Shown here piece by piece: positions 38,690-50,716 of a stretch of DNA of 64,000 nt (its first letter is position 1; every line of letters begins with the position of its first letter). The position numbers and the translations under genes were made by a program. The DNA lies in assembly GCF_050436995.1 (NCBI RefSeq), contig NC_134776.1, positions 18,269,001 to 18,333,000 on the forward strand. The letters run 5' to 3'. This stretch comes from Anticarsia gemmatalis. Taxonomy: Eukaryota > Arthropoda > Insecta > Lepidoptera > Erebidae. The notes below the pieces were generated by a model. The model was not told the DNA's origin. It made no database searches and saw only the letters and a program-made list of their open reading frames with translations.

Positions 38690-39560
38690 TTAAGTTTATG
38701 TCTCATCTTTTGACAAGAATAATAACTGGGTTACAATTGGAAATTCATTCATCACACATTATTTCATGCATTGTTCTGGTCAGGAGTGTCCCTCTCTACG
38801 GATCTGTCTACAATCCCGCCCCCACCTTATATCCAAGATTCCTATACCATTCACCCACATCCACCATCCACCGCTCCCAAATTTCCCTTCAGGATTTCCC
38901 AATAAACATAAGATTTCAAGGTAAAAACATCAGCCTTCACAAGATGTTTTACAATATCTTGTACCGATCCTACTCAATGTGGGATAAGGTTAAGACTAAA
39001 ATGGTTCCCCTCATCAATTCATTGTCCCAGAAGCAACAGAAAACCTCATGCTTTGATATCCGTAATCTCCGCAGGTTTCATCCACATTCATACTCTTCGT
39101 CATACCCGCCCGCTAGTTGCAAAAAATACTGACCATTTTCAAAACGATACTTACAAAATCTGTGTGTCCTTTGCGGGCTTCCCCCTCATCAATCACATCC
39201 TTTCAATTCACGTCTGCAGTCAATCTGCTTCATCAAACAAGTTTCCTTCATTCGTCACTCATGATCCAATCATTCAAAAAAACAATTCATACCATTATTA
39301 CTTCCATGTTGGACTGGGAGAGAAAGAAAAACATAGAAGGTTCCAACTGCTTCTCTTCCTAGCATACTGTAAAAGGCAGTAAAGGGATGCGAGGGTCTTG
39401 GTGTTTTGTAGGCGATGGGTTAACCCCTGTCACTACTTTCACCAATGTTTTGATCATGTTATTACCCTCAAAATATTGTCATCTGTGTCATCGATTAGCT
39501 TCATATGCTAACGGTGCCCTGCCTACCCCTTCTGGAAACAAGGGCGTGCTTAAAAAATAA
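38690..39560 (+). repeat. Lepidopteran retroposon fragment
   Basis: At 39366-39440 the string GTAAAAGGCAGTAAAGGGAT...GGCGATGGGTTAACCCCTGT is a diverged form of the lepidopteran repeat motif pair GTCGTAAAAGGCGACTAAGGG and GGCGATGGGCTAGCAACCTG. About 39510-39545 (GGTGCCCTGCCTACCCCTTC...GGGCGTG) matches its 3' part. The preceding pyrimidine-rich stretch with CATTCATAC and CATCC motifs probably belongs to the same or a neighbouring element. The 144-codon frame at 38698 lies in this and is not a gene. Confidence 0.6.
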
Positions 39561-41785
39561 AACAATTCAATATTTGTCATGTCACCTTCGTTCTTCGTAT
39601 CGTACCGATTTCTTATCATATTCCTACCCCGTCATTACCTAACCAAGTCGTTCCCTTACCACGTCATACTCTTTTACATCATTCCCTTTCCCCGTCCCTC
39701 CCTTGCCACGACTTACCCCTATCACGTCGTTCCTCAATTCGTCGTTCAAAAATATTTCATAACCCCCAGGAATATAAGAGTTTATTTTTTTAAACATGGA
39801 CATTAATAAAATCCCCTTTCATTCCGTTTAAAGCAGGTTTAATTTTCTTGCTGTAAAAGTTCTGTTTTCATTTCAACATGTGGGAATTTTTCTCTTTCTA
39901 GTTAATAAGTTAGTTTGTAGGAATCGAAGATCCCGAATAGGCCGATTCACTTAGGTAAGAAAAAGGTCAACGTACCTTGGTAACATTAGGTTACCGAAAA
40001 TAGTACTTTTACTAAATTTAGAATTAAGGATTTTGGCACTACTTGAAAATTGTTATTATAATAATTAGCTCGTAAAAATAACTATAAGTCTAAAATTGTT
40101 ACTAATAGCACTGTTTCTCGTTGTTCATTTTTACATTTTCGTTACGTACAAACTGTTTTGGTTTTAAATATTTCGTAGTTTTATTTTTGGGCTATCCAAA
40201 TATAATTTCAGGAATAAGTTTAAATTAATTTTAGGTTCAGTAAGGACTTTATTTTGTTCATTCGGTAAGCAAAGATATTTTGAGATTCGATCAGGGAGCA
40301 AGGGATGGGTTCACCGCTCGGCATTAACATCTACCGCAACTAAGTCGAAACGAATGTTCACCTTTTTATATATTATACATTGTATCTGTAATGAAAATAA
40401 GTACTATATTATTACCCCCTATTTTTACAAAGTAAATCTGCTATCACTTAAAAGTGTTAGCCCTCCTTTTTCTATTTAGATACATATTTACACCTTCAAA
40501 AGGCCTCTAAATTTTTTAGTATTTATTCTTATTTGTAAGAAAATGTTTAAAAACACCTTGAGTATTATTTGCTATCTAAAACTGTACGCCAAATTACCGT
40601 TTCAGTGTTTCATCCCAATTTCAACTTTGCAAAACTGTCGTCGCATATATAAGACATGTTTAAGATAATTCGTATAAATGTGTGTTTTAAAAATGTGCAG
40701 AAATGTAAATAACATCAATACGTCACGTACGTTTTTGCAGATTTCCGATTATAATCAATCATACTTATAATAAATATATTCACGTAGAGAAAAATGGATG
40801 TTGTTTTCATGTAATTCAATGTTTAAATGTAATAATGATAATAATAAAATTTTGGTTACATTTTGGATTATGTTTGTGAATATTACAATGTTTCGAACAA
40901 CTTCGAAACATGGCAAACGAACTTTTTAAATTAGACATAATCAATGTATGAATTGTATGTTAGCGATTATTGATATTAATTGTCTAATATGATACTCACA
41001 TAATATTCAATAAATCTTGGTGTAAACTTTCTTTGTTTCCTTTGATAACTACTACCCTTACTTTGTTACTAGGACTTCGTTCACGCAATCGTTTGGCAGG
41101 TGCTTATTAACTACCTTCATAAAATATCACACAAATTCTATTACATGCTCTAAATTAGAATGTGAACAAAGTCTTAATGACATGAACCAGATACTTAATT
41201 TACACCGATCAGAGAATGATCGACAGGGTTTAATGAACCCAACACACATGCACCCCACACACATACTAATTTTCCAAGTACCTCTGAAAGATGGAGTCCG
41301 TCAATTTTGAAAAAGATAAAATATTTGAATTATTTTTTAAGTATATCACTTCTATAGCATCAAACTGTAACAGTTCAATTTAGAAATTAATGGTATTTTC
41401 ATGGTAATTTTTGTTCAATTCAGTAAAAAAAAACAGATATAATTAAGATGTTTTACTAATTTTCGCGAGTACATACAAATATACAAAGTACCCAGACGAA
41501 AATTGATTAATGGCAAAGTAAATAGAAGAATTTGACACAGTAGTGGATTCGATTCCGAGCTGTGTTATCAAGATGTTTAAGTCGTGTTAGACTTCTGAAA
41601 GTCAATGACTGGCTTAAATTAAATGGTTATTGTACATATAAAAAAAAATTGTTACATAAACCTTTCTCGATAAAAAAGAACAACAAATAAGGCCTAGTAA
41701 ACAATCATTAATTATCTTTTACTAAGGATATAAGCAGTTCAGTAAGAAAAATTAGTAAATCACTGACGTACAAATCTTTGGCTAC
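39561..41785. other. No gene recognised
   Basis: AT-rich DNA with no coding exon, RNA gene or clear mobile-element end. Confidence 0.45.
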
Positions 41786-42240
41786 GATCTCGTAAGTCTT
41801 CAAGGCAGCAGGTCTTCAAAAAGGCAGTTATATGCGTAAGTATATAAGTGATGAGACATCACTATACGTAAGTATGTAAAAACAGAAAAAGATCCTATTA
41901 TGTGAAGTAAAAGACTCATTTACTCAGGTTCAATTCCCGAGTCGGGTAGTAATACTGATGCCATGGATTCAATGCCTGGGCTGACTACTGTTATTATTAG
42001 GTTTGCTAGACAGTGAATGACTTGATGCCTCGGATTCAATTCCCGGGTCAATATGTCGTAAAAGATCGTATCTAGAAGCTAGCCTACGTGTAGGTACTTG
42101 AGTGAATATGTATGTGATAACAGATATCACAATGCGTAAGTATTGCAAAGAAGGAAGATGTTATGATGAAGAGTAGGAATCATACACGCAGGTTCAAATC
42201 CCGTGTTGGATAGTAGCTTTTAGGCTTTCCAGTTAGGCCT
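41786..42240 (+). repeat. B-box-containing SINE-like repeat, three degraded copies
   Basis: CAGGTTCAATTCCCGAGTCG (about 41929), GGATTCAATTCCCGGGTCA (about 42033) and CAGGTTCAAATCCCGTGTTG (about 42189) all match the Pol III B box (GGTTCRANYCC). Each is preceded or followed by related GTAAGTAT...GATAAC/GATGAGACATCAC sequence. The first copy is closely similar to 47830-48010 on the other side of the satellite array. Confidence 0.6.
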
Positions 42241-42437
42241 CAGGCCGACCAATAATATTGTAGAGAAAAAAAAATTACGGAAGATTTTTGACACAAATCT
42301 ATTATACCAAAGACACCACACAAGACTTAAAAATAAAAAATGGAGGTGTAATATACTACCTACTGCTTAACCCCACAATGATTACACACGGGTTAAAATC
42401 TCTATAAGGTATAAGACTCTTCGTCTTTTATTTGAGA

Positions 42438-42691
42438 CTAGCTGACCCGCGCAACTCCGCTTGCGTCATATAAGAGACAATGGGTCAAAATTTTCCCCGT
42501 TTTTGTAACATTTTTTACTGGTACTCTGCTCCTATTGGTCGTAGCGTGATGATATATAGCCTATAACCTTCCTCGATAAATGGGCTATCTAACACTGAAA
42601 GAGTTTTTCAAATCGTACCAGTAGTTCCTGAGATTTGCGCGTTCAAACAAACAAACAAACAAACTCTTCAGCTTTATAATATTAGTATAGA
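42438..42691 (-). mobile_element. Helitron-like element copy 1
   Basis: On the minus strand the element begins TCTATACTAATATTATAAAG, continues with (GTTT)n, and ends GCGCGGGTCAGCTAG. It is flanked by A before and T after, the expected Helitron host site, and has no target duplication. It shares the interior motif CCTATTGGTCGTAGCGTGAT with copies at 47081, 49737, 51866 and 59814. It encodes no protein, so it is non-autonomous. The assignment rests on these ends; the family abundance fits small lepidopteran Helitrons. Confidence 0.75.
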
Positions 42692-45600
42692 TTACACTTC
42701 CTGCTTGTCACTTCACTGACAACGGTCGTAATGATATGAGTAGGTTGTAATTTTGATAGGCGAACTAAACAGTTTAATAAATATTTTTGAAGAATATGGT
42801 AGGGTCTACCTACCCTCTGAAAATAAGGTAAGCGATATATTACATTACGCCCGCTATATTCGAGGATATAGGCAGAGGCGTATGAAACACACCTTAAATT
42901 AATCATAGGTCGTTACTTTTGTTAGTTTTCTGCTTACTCTTAATTTGATAGAAGGCGTAATGATATGCATAGAGAAATAAAACGAATAAAGTTAGCAATA
43001 TTTTTGATAGGCGAGCAATGATATAGAACTTAACATTATAATAATTATTATTTGAATAACAGAATAGAATCTGCCTACCCCTCGAAAATAAGGGAGGTAT
43101 AACTATATTACATCACGCCATTCACATTCGAAGGCTTAAGCAGACGCATAAGAAACAAACTCACATTTAGCATAGACCGTAGGCGTGCGAGCCTTCTGCT
43201 TACTCTTTACTTGATAACTGGCGCAATGATATGCACAGAGAAATAAAACGAATAAAGTTTTGATAAGCGAAAATGATATAGAACTTTACAGCATAATAAA
43301 TATTTTTTGAGAATAGAATAGGATCTGCCTATTACTGAAAATAAGGTATAAAGTATATTACATCACGCCTGTTATATTAAAAGAGGCAAGCAGAGATGTG
43401 TAAAGGCCATATACTTTTTACGTAGGTCGTTGGTGTCCTAACTTTCTGCTTATTCTTGAACTGATATCAAGCGCAATGATATGAATAATGATATTAAACG
43501 AATAGAGCCTTTGGTAGACAAGCAATGATAGAACACTTAACATTATATTAAATATTTATTGAGAATAGAATAGGATCTGCCTCCCTCTTGAAAATAAGAT
43601 ATGAGATAATACATCACGCCTCTTATATTCGAAGGTGTAGGCAGACGCGTATGAAACACACTCACATTTAGCATAAGCAGTAGGCGTTCTGCTTACTCTT
43701 GAACTGATAACAGGAGCAATGATATGCACAGAGAAATAAACTAATAAAGCATGCAATATTTTTGATAAACGAGCAATGATAGAGTACTTTACAGTATAAT
43801 AAATATTTATTGAGAATAGAATAGGATCTGCCTATCCCTGAAAAAAAGGTAGAAGAGATATTAAGAACACGACTGCTACATTGGGTAGGCAGATCTCTAT
43901 GCACAACATTCACATTAAAATTTAGCTTAGACCGTAAGCGTTCTGCTTACTCTCGAACAGATTACAGGCGCAATGATACGCGTAGTGCAATAAAACGAAT
44001 GAAGTATGCAGTATTTATAATAAACGAGCAATGATAGAGAATATAACATTTTTTTTTTTCAGAATAGAATAGAATCTGCCTATTACTGAAAATAAGGTAT
44101 AAAGTATATTACATCACGCCTGTTATATTGAAAGAGGCAAGCAGAGATGTGTAAAGGCCATGTACTTTTTACGTAGGTCGTTGGTGTCCTAACTTTCTGC
44201 TTATTCTTGAACTGATATCAAGCGCAATGATATGAATAATGATATTAAACGAATAGAGCCTTTGGTAGACAAGCAATGATAGAGCACTTAACATTATAAT
44301 AAATATTTTATGAGAATAGAATAACATCTGCCTACCTCTGGAAAATAAGATATGAAATAATACATCACGCCTCTTATATTCGAAGGTGTAGGCAGACGCG
44401 TATGAAACACACTCACATTTAGCATAGGTCGTAGGTGTGTTAGTCTTCTGCTTACTCTTGAACTGATAACAGGTGCAATGATATGCACAGAGAAATAAAA
44501 CGTATAAAGCATGCAATGTTTTTGATAAACGAGCAATGAAAGAGTATTTCACAGTATAAAAAATATTATTTAGATATCAGAATAGCATCGGCCTCCCTCT
44601 TGAAAATAAGATATGAAATAATACATCACGCTTCTTATATTCGAAGGTGTAGGCAGACGCCTATGTAACACCTACATTTAGCATAGGTCGTAGGTGTGTT
44701 AGTCTTCTGCTTACTATTGAACTGATAATAGGCGCAATGATATGATATTTTCGATAAACGAGCAATGATAAAGAGCTAAACGGTATAATTATTTAGATAA
44801 CAGAATAGGCTCTGCCTACCTCTTGAAAATAAGGTACGAATTAATAAGTATATCACGCGTCTTATATTCGAAGGTGTAGGCAGATCTGTATGAAACACAC
44901 TCACATTTAGCATAGACGGTAGGCGTTCTACTTACTCTTGAACAGATTACAAGCGCAATGATACGCGTAGTGCAGTAAAACGAATAAAGTATGCAATATT
45001 TTTGATAGACGAGTAATGATAGAGAACTTAACAATAAACATTTTTTTGAGAATAGTATAGGATCTGCCTACTACTGAAAATAAGGTATAAAGTATATTAC
45101 ATCACACCTGTTATATTGAAAGAGGCAAGCAAAGATGTGTAAAGGCCATATACTTTTTGCGTAGGTCGTTGGTTTCCTAACTTTCTGCCTATTCTTGAAC
45201 TGATATCAAGCGCAATGATATGAATAATGATATTAAACGAATGGAGCCTTTGGTAGACAAGCAATGATAGAGCACTTAACATTATATTAAATATTTTCTG
45301 AGAATAGAATGGGATCCGCCTACCTCTTGAAAATAAGATATGAAAAAATGAAATGAAAATGTATGAAACACACTCACATTAAAACTTAGCTTAGACCTTA
45401 AGCGTTCTGCTTACTCTTGAACAGATTACAGGCACAATGATACGCGTAGTGCAATAAAACGAATGAAGTAGGCAGTATTTTAATAAGCGATAGAAAAGTT
45501 ACCAGTATAATAATAAATTAATTTTTGAGAATATATTAGCATCTGCCTACCTCTTGAAAATAAGACACACGGTATATTACATCACGCCTGCTATATTTGA

Positions 45601-46530
45601 AGATATAGGCAGAGGCGTATGAAACACACCCTAAATAATAATTAAGCATAGGTTGTAGGCGTGCTAGACTTCTGCTTACTCTCGAATTGATAATAGGCGC
45701 AATGATTTGCACAGAGAAATAAAACGTATAAAGTATGCAATATTTTTGATAGGCGACCAATGATAAAGAACTTAACAATAAACATTTTTTGAGAATAGAA
45801 TAGGATCTGTCTACCTCTTAAAAATAAGGTATGAAATAATACATCACGACTGCTACATTTGTATGTGTAGGCAGACCTGTATGAAACACACTCACATTTA
45901 GCATAGGTCGTAGGTGTCTTAGTCTTCTGCTTACTATTGAACTGATAATAGGCGCATTGATATGATATTTTCGATAAACTAAACGGTATAATTATTTAGA
46001 TAACAGAATAGTATCTGCCACCCCTTGAAAATAAGGTATGAAATAATACATTACGCCTCTTATATTCGAAGGTGTAGACAGACGCGTATGAAACACACTC
46101 ACATTTAGCATAAACATTAGGCGTTCTGCTTACTCTTGAACAGATTACAGGCGCAATGATACACGTAGTGCAATAAAACGAATGAAGCGGGCAGTATTTT
46201 AAAAAGCGATATAGAAGTTAACAATATAATAAAATAGTTGTTGAGAATAGAGTAGCATCTGCCTACCCCTTGAAAATTATTTAGACGGTATTTTGCATCA
46301 CGCCTGTTATATTCGAAGATATAGGCAGAGGCTTATGAAACACATCCTAAATTAAGCTTAGGTCGTAAGTGTGTTAGTTTCTGCTTACTTATTATCTGAT
46401 AACAGGCGCACTGATATGAATATTGAAATAAAAGTAATAAAAGCAGTATTTTTGATAAGCGAGCAATGATAGAGAATTTAACATTATATTTTTTTTGAGA
46501 ATGGAATACGATCTGCCTACCTCTTGAAAA

Positions 46531-46618
46531 TCTATACTAATATTATAAAGCTGAAGAGTTTGTTTGTTTGTTTGTTTCTCTCTTATGTGGCGCAAGCGAA
46601 ATTGCGCGGGTCAGCTAG
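46531..46618 (+). mobile_element. 88-bp internally deleted Helitron-like element copy 2
   Basis: TCTATACTAATATTATAAAG and (TTTG)n are joined directly to a short 3' end closing with GCGCGGGTCAGCTAG. The host satellite reads CTCTTGAAAA before and TAAGGTAT after; uninterrupted neighbouring monomers read CTTGAAAATAAGGTA. The insertion therefore lies exactly between A and T with nothing duplicated. Confidence 0.85.
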
Positions 46619-47080
46619 TAAGGTATAAAAGATCACGACTGCTATAGTCAAAGGTATGGGCAGAAGCAAATGAAACACACCTACATTTGGCATAGGTCGT
46701 AAGTGTGATAGTCTTCTGCTTACTCTTAAACTGATAACAAGCGCCATGATATACAAAGTGAAATAATACGAATAAAAGGAGTTATGGTAGAGAACTAAAT
46801 ATTATAATAAATATTATTTTGATAACAGAATAGTATCTGCCACCCCTTGAAAATAAGGTATAAGATATTATATGTATTACATCACGACTTTTACATTCGA
46901 AGGTGTAGGCTGACCTTTATAAAACACACTCACATTCAGCATAAACCGTAAGCGTGGTAGACTTTTGCTTTCTCTCGAATTGATAATAGGCGCAATGATA
47001 TGCACAGAGAAATACAACGTTTAAAGTATGCAATATTTTTTATAGGCGAGCAATGATAGAGAACTTAACATTATAATAAA

Positions 47081-47306
47081 CTAGCTGACCCGCGCAACTT
47101 CGCTTGCGTCACATAAGGGAGAATGGGTCAAAAAATTCGCCGTTTTTGTAACATTTTTTATTGCTACTCTGCTCCTATAGGTCGTAACGGGATGATACAT
47201 AGACTATCTAACACTAAAAGATTTTTTCAAATCGGACCAGTAATTCCTGAGATTAGCGCATTCAAACAAACAAACAAACTCTTCAGCTTTATAATATTAG
47301 TATAGA
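47081..47306 (-). mobile_element. Helitron-like element copy 3
   Basis: Same ends and orientation as the copy at 42438-42691, inserted in a satellite monomer after CATTATAATAAA and before TAAAATAGGATCTGCC, with no target duplication. Confidence 0.8.
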
Positions 47307-47829
47307 TAAAATAGGATCTGCCTTCCCCTCGAAAATAAGGTAGGTATAACTATACTACATCACGCCTGTTATATTCGAAGGCGTAGGCAGACGCATATGA
47401 AACAAACTCACATTTAGCATAGGCCGTAGGTGTGTTAGTTATCTGCTTACTCTTCAATTGATAACAAGCATAATGATATGAATTAAAAAACATAGTCTGA
47501 CAACTTAATAGAGAGCCTTGACATGCACGATTTATCTAGATATTAATGATTAATTCTGTGTATTCCCAAAAAAACCCGTTGTATAAAAATGACCACAGTT
47601 ATCTGCGCAAGCCTAAGAGTGACAAATACTATAAATTTTGTACACACTTTATACAATTCAAAAATAAAATTCAATTTCAATTATAAAATAAAACTATACC
47701 AAATAGGTTTCGGTCAGCTGCATTAGGCTAGGAGTCACCGATATTTCTAAATATTATATGTGCATACAAGGCTCTGTCTACCAAGTTGTTGGGTTATAAC
47801 ACACACTCTTCGGTTACGAACAAACTTCG

Positions 47830-48010
47830 AGGCGGCAGATCTTCGGAATGGTAATTACATGCGTAATTAAATAAGTGATGAGACATCACGATAAGTAAGT
47901 ATGCAAGTACAATATAATATTATATGAAGTATTAGACTTATTTACTCAGGTTCAATTCCCGAGTTGGATAGTGATACTGATGCCTCGGATTCCATTCCTG
48001 GGTAAGTTAG
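47830..48010 (+). repeat. B-box SINE-like repeat, right of the satellite
   Basis: It has the same order of motifs as the repeat at about 41810-41990: AAATAAGTGATGAGACATCAC, ATGAAGTA..AGACT, TTTACTCAGGTTCAATTCCC and GATACTGATGCC. It thus flanks the 42.7-47.5 kb array as a direct repeat of its left neighbour. Confidence 0.65.
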
Positions 48011-48049
48011 TCATTTTAGGTTGTTTCAGATTTAGCAAATATGTCACTA

Positions 48050-48410
48050 TGTAATTGCATTTCTTAGAGGACGCAATTTTATTTTTGGAACATGTAGGGG
48101 GGGTCAATAGAAGCTTAACTTGAAGTTTGTGGGGTCACCACTCTTGTCCGCCACCAAAATATTTTGCCTACAAATATGTTTAAAATAATTTGCTACAAAC
48201 TATATTTTACAATTTTATTGTAAGACGCATAGTTTCCGAGATATAGCGAAAAAAGTGTTTCCACCCCCTATTCCAAGATGGCGGCCGGAGGACAAGGGTG
48301 GTGACCCCACAAACTCCAAGTTAAGCTTCTATTGACACCCCCTATATGTTCCAAAAATAAAATTGTGTCCTCTAATAAATGTAAAACTCATGTAACATTT
48401 CAATGGACTA
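48050..48410. mobile_element. Foldback element, short derivative of the 54.7-55.9 kb family
   Basis: Two inverted arms (about 48056-48155 and 48195-48410) share AGAGGACGCAATTTTATTTT, GGAACATGTAGGGGGGGTCA and AAGCTTAACTTGAAGTTTGT with the arms of the larger foldback at 54726-55879. The right end reads GTAACATTTCAATGGAC then TA. The left terminus is degraded. Most of the left arm's inner half and the loop are missing. Confidence 0.75.
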
Positions 48411-48785
48411 TATATATTGGGGCTTAGCCGTTGTTCCAAACTGTGTTGGAGTCGGCTTCCAGTCTGACCGGATGCAGCTGGATATCATTTTTTTACATGG
48501 AGCGACTGCCTATCTGACCTCCACAACCCAATACCTGGGTTATAACACAATACCCTTCGGTAAGACTGGTTGTCAGACTTTCAAGCTTCTGACTACTGTT
48601 AACGACTGTCAAAGATCGTCGAAAATGACAGCCGGGACCCACAATTTAACGTGCCTTCCGAAACACGGAGGAACTCGATATGTATAAGATGGTCACCCAT
48701 CCACAGAACAACCTCGGTAAGCATAGCTTAACCTCAGAGATCGATCCGCACGGCTGTTGTTAACTAAGCCATGAGCTCCTCCAAA
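48411..48785 (+). mobile_element. Retroposon copy 2 with 17-bp target-site duplication
   Basis: The insert is flanked by direct repeats AACATTTCAATGGACTA at 48394-48410 and 48786-48802, the 17 bases being the terminal sequence of the foldback element it landed in. The interior has the GTTGGAGTCGGCTTCC family motifs and the right end finishes CTCCTCCAAA. A variable-length duplication and an A-ended 3' side are typical of LINE-driven target-primed insertion. No reading frame of note, so it is non-autonomous. Confidence 0.85.
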
Positions 48786-49309
48786 AACATTTCAATGGAC
48801 TAAATATTCTAAAGAGAAAACATACGTTATCAGTTAGAGTTAGAGAACTAAACAAAACAATTAAGATCATAGAATAATAAATTAGGGTCCGCCTACTCCT
48901 TGAGATTGAGGCATCACACCTGCTACATTGGAAGGTGTAGACAGAGTTGTATGATACAGACCCGATATTTACATAGGACGCAGATGTTTTAAACTTCTCT
49001 TCAGTCGTCAACCGCCAATAGACGCAATCATGCGAACAATTAAAACAACTTTTACAAAAGATAGCTAGTAGTTGTCATGTGGGAAAATTGGAACGTTCTA
49101 AGTAAAGCCAGGGCTAGGTACACACGGGGAACGTCCTATGAAACGTGTCAGCGGTGACCATGGCTTAAGTAAAGCGACTTTGCTGGATGTTGCTCAACAT
49201 GCTCATCGTTATGGACATAAGTCGTGTGATTTTGCCATTACACGTAACACAACACACATAACATTTTATGTCAAAAGAAATCGCCAATCTTTGCTTGACA
49301 TGTCCCTTA

Positions 49310-49605
49310 GGGCGCGTTCCCACTATGTCGTAATGATTAATTTATCGTTGGACGACTGTCGTCTCTAGCCGTTCCCATTATAACGATTGTTTGTCGTCAA
49401 AAAAAAATATTGTTTAGTGACTGTCGATTCTAGCCGTCCCCACTGTCACGATAATCTGTCGTCACTGCAAACAATGTCGTAGACGATAGTAAGCCGTGTC
49501 GTTCTATATGTGAACACCTCCATTTAAACATATAAGCCATTTAAACATATAAGACACTTAAAACTACACGATTATCTGTCCTCACGACATAGTGGGAACG
49601 CGCCC
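49310..49605. mobile_element. PIF/Harbinger-type MITE, TTA target duplication
   Basis: Terminal inverted repeats GGGCGCGTTCCCACTATGTC and GACATAGTGGGAACGCGCCC are perfect, flanked by TTA on both sides (49307-49309 and 49606-49608). The subterminal regions repeat TCTAGCCGT(T)CCCA and CGATTATCTGTC-like motifs. At 296 bp with no coding capacity it is a non-autonomous element. The 3-bp T-A-type duplication points to PIF/Harbinger. Confidence 0.88.
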
Positions 49606-49736
49606 TTACACTCTACAAGCGTCGTGCGATACTTTTCCTCTAAACCTTTATTACATGATAGTGTAAAGTATTACTAAATGTAGGTTGTATTGTACTTAAT
49701 CTGCTTAATCATTATTCAAGAACAAGTATAATGAAA

Positions 49737-49984
49737 CTAGCTGACCCGCGCAACTTCGCTTGCGTCACCTAAGAGAATGGGTAAAATTTTTCCCCGTTTT
49801 CGTAACATTTTTCGTTGCTACTCCGCTCCTAATGACCGTAGCGTGATGTTATATAGATTATAGCCTTCCTCGATAAATGGGCTATCTAATACTGAAATAT
49901 TTTTTTCAAATCCGACCAGTAGTTCCTGAGATTAGCGCGTTCAAACAAACAAACAAACTCTCAGCTTTATAATATTAGTATAGA
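49737..49984 (-). mobile_element. Helitron-like element copy 4
   Basis: On the minus strand it starts TCTATACTAATATTATAAAG and ends GCGCGGGTCAGCTAG between host A and T. It is closely similar inside to copies 1 and 3. Confidence 0.8.
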
Positions 49985-50354
49985 TGAATTATGAAGTAAA
50001 CCTATACACAGCATTATATTTACAGTAGGTAGCATTTGAATGTTCTAGGTAACGCACAAATACTTTATAACATACGATTCCAACACGTTAACAAAACATT
50101 TGCGTTTTATATTACTGCTTAGCTGGGGTAATAAAAGGCCTAAGGAATTTTCCTTCGAACATCACGTTTGTTTAACCCGAACTTATGTAGAGATTTTTAA
50201 ATTACATTCACGTATATAAAAACGTATATAAAAATACCCCGATTCATCTCGTCTTACAAAATTTGTATTAGGTAATAGGGGACGAGCCTATTGTCATACG
50301 CAAAGCACTTAACTAAACACCTATAAAAATAATCTAAAATAATAAATATAGCAC

Positions 50355-50435
50355 TTGGTACGACTCGTACTGAAATCGAACCCGAGACTTCCGGACCAAG
50401 AATTGTACACACCACCGCCCACACTATAGTGGCAA
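50355..50435 (-). repeat. tRNA-derived SINE head
   Basis: Read on the minus strand, TAGTGTGGGCGGTGGTGTG (A-box-like) is followed by CTCGGGTTCGATTTCAGTA (B-box match) about 40 bases on. It does not close into an intact tRNA acceptor stem, so a SINE head is more likely than a tRNA gene. Confidence 0.55.
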
Positions 50436-50506
50436 CTACGAGGTACTCGTAAAAGAGGAATATAAACAGAGCTCTGTGCAAAATAATTAGGCTCCTTCCT
50501 CTAGCA

Positions 50507-50708
50507 CAGTGGTTCCCAACTAGTGGTCCGCGGACCAACAGTGGGCCGTGGAAGTCAAAATATGGTCGGCGATTGATTTTAAAATTTAAAATTTTCAGCA
50601 CGATTATTACACTTTATTTTTAATATAGGTACTAACATAGTAGTCCCTGCTAAGAAGAATAACACAAAAGTGGTCGCGGACTAAGAAAAGGTTGGGAACC
50701 CCTGGCTG
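50507..50708. mobile_element. hAT-type MITE
   Basis: The left end CAGTGGTTCCCAACTAGTGG and right end GGTTGGGAACCCCTGG form inverted repeats of the hAT (CAGNGGTTCCCAA) type. Flanks CTCTAGCA (50499-50506) and CTCCAGCA (50709-50716) agree at 7 of 8 positions, as an aged 8-bp target duplication. The internal GTGGTCCGCGGAC / GTGGTCGCGGAC pair extends the inverted symmetry. No coding capacity. Confidence 0.82.
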
Positions 50709-50716
50709 CTCCAGCA

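Larger units (their letters stand above)
42692..47510. repeat. ~250-bp satellite array (about 18 monomers)
   Basis: The motif TTCTGCTTACTCTTGAACTG or a variant recurs at about 42928, 43197, 43447, 43690, 43944, 44205, 44449, 44707, 44931, 45184, 45406, 45671, 45921, 46126, 46381, 46713 and 47443, mean spacing ~255 bp. Each monomer also carries GAATAG.ATCTGCCTACC, CTTGAAAATAAGGTA, TACATCACGCC, TTATATTCGAAGGTGTAGGC and ATGAAACACACTCACATTTAGCAT. A subtype (AAAGAGGCAAGCAGAGATGT) at about 43381, 44140 and 45118 suggests higher-order units of three to four monomers. Two Helitron-like elements interrupt the array. The small minus-strand open frames belong to the repeat. Confidence 0.92.

Noticed and set aside
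38698..39132. A 144-codon ATG-started frame on the + strand.
   Set aside because: It lies in a pyrimidine-rich retroposon remnant, overlaps two other open frames and has low-complexity composition.
42682..46595. Repeated minus-strand frames such as MLSALSLLVYQ in the 250-bp satellite.
   Set aside because: They vary in length and frame from monomer to monomer and follow the satellite consensus, with no sign of selection.
50355..50435. Possible functional tRNA gene on the minus strand.
   Set aside because: A- and B-box-like motifs are present, but the acceptor and anticodon stems do not close; a SINE head fits better.
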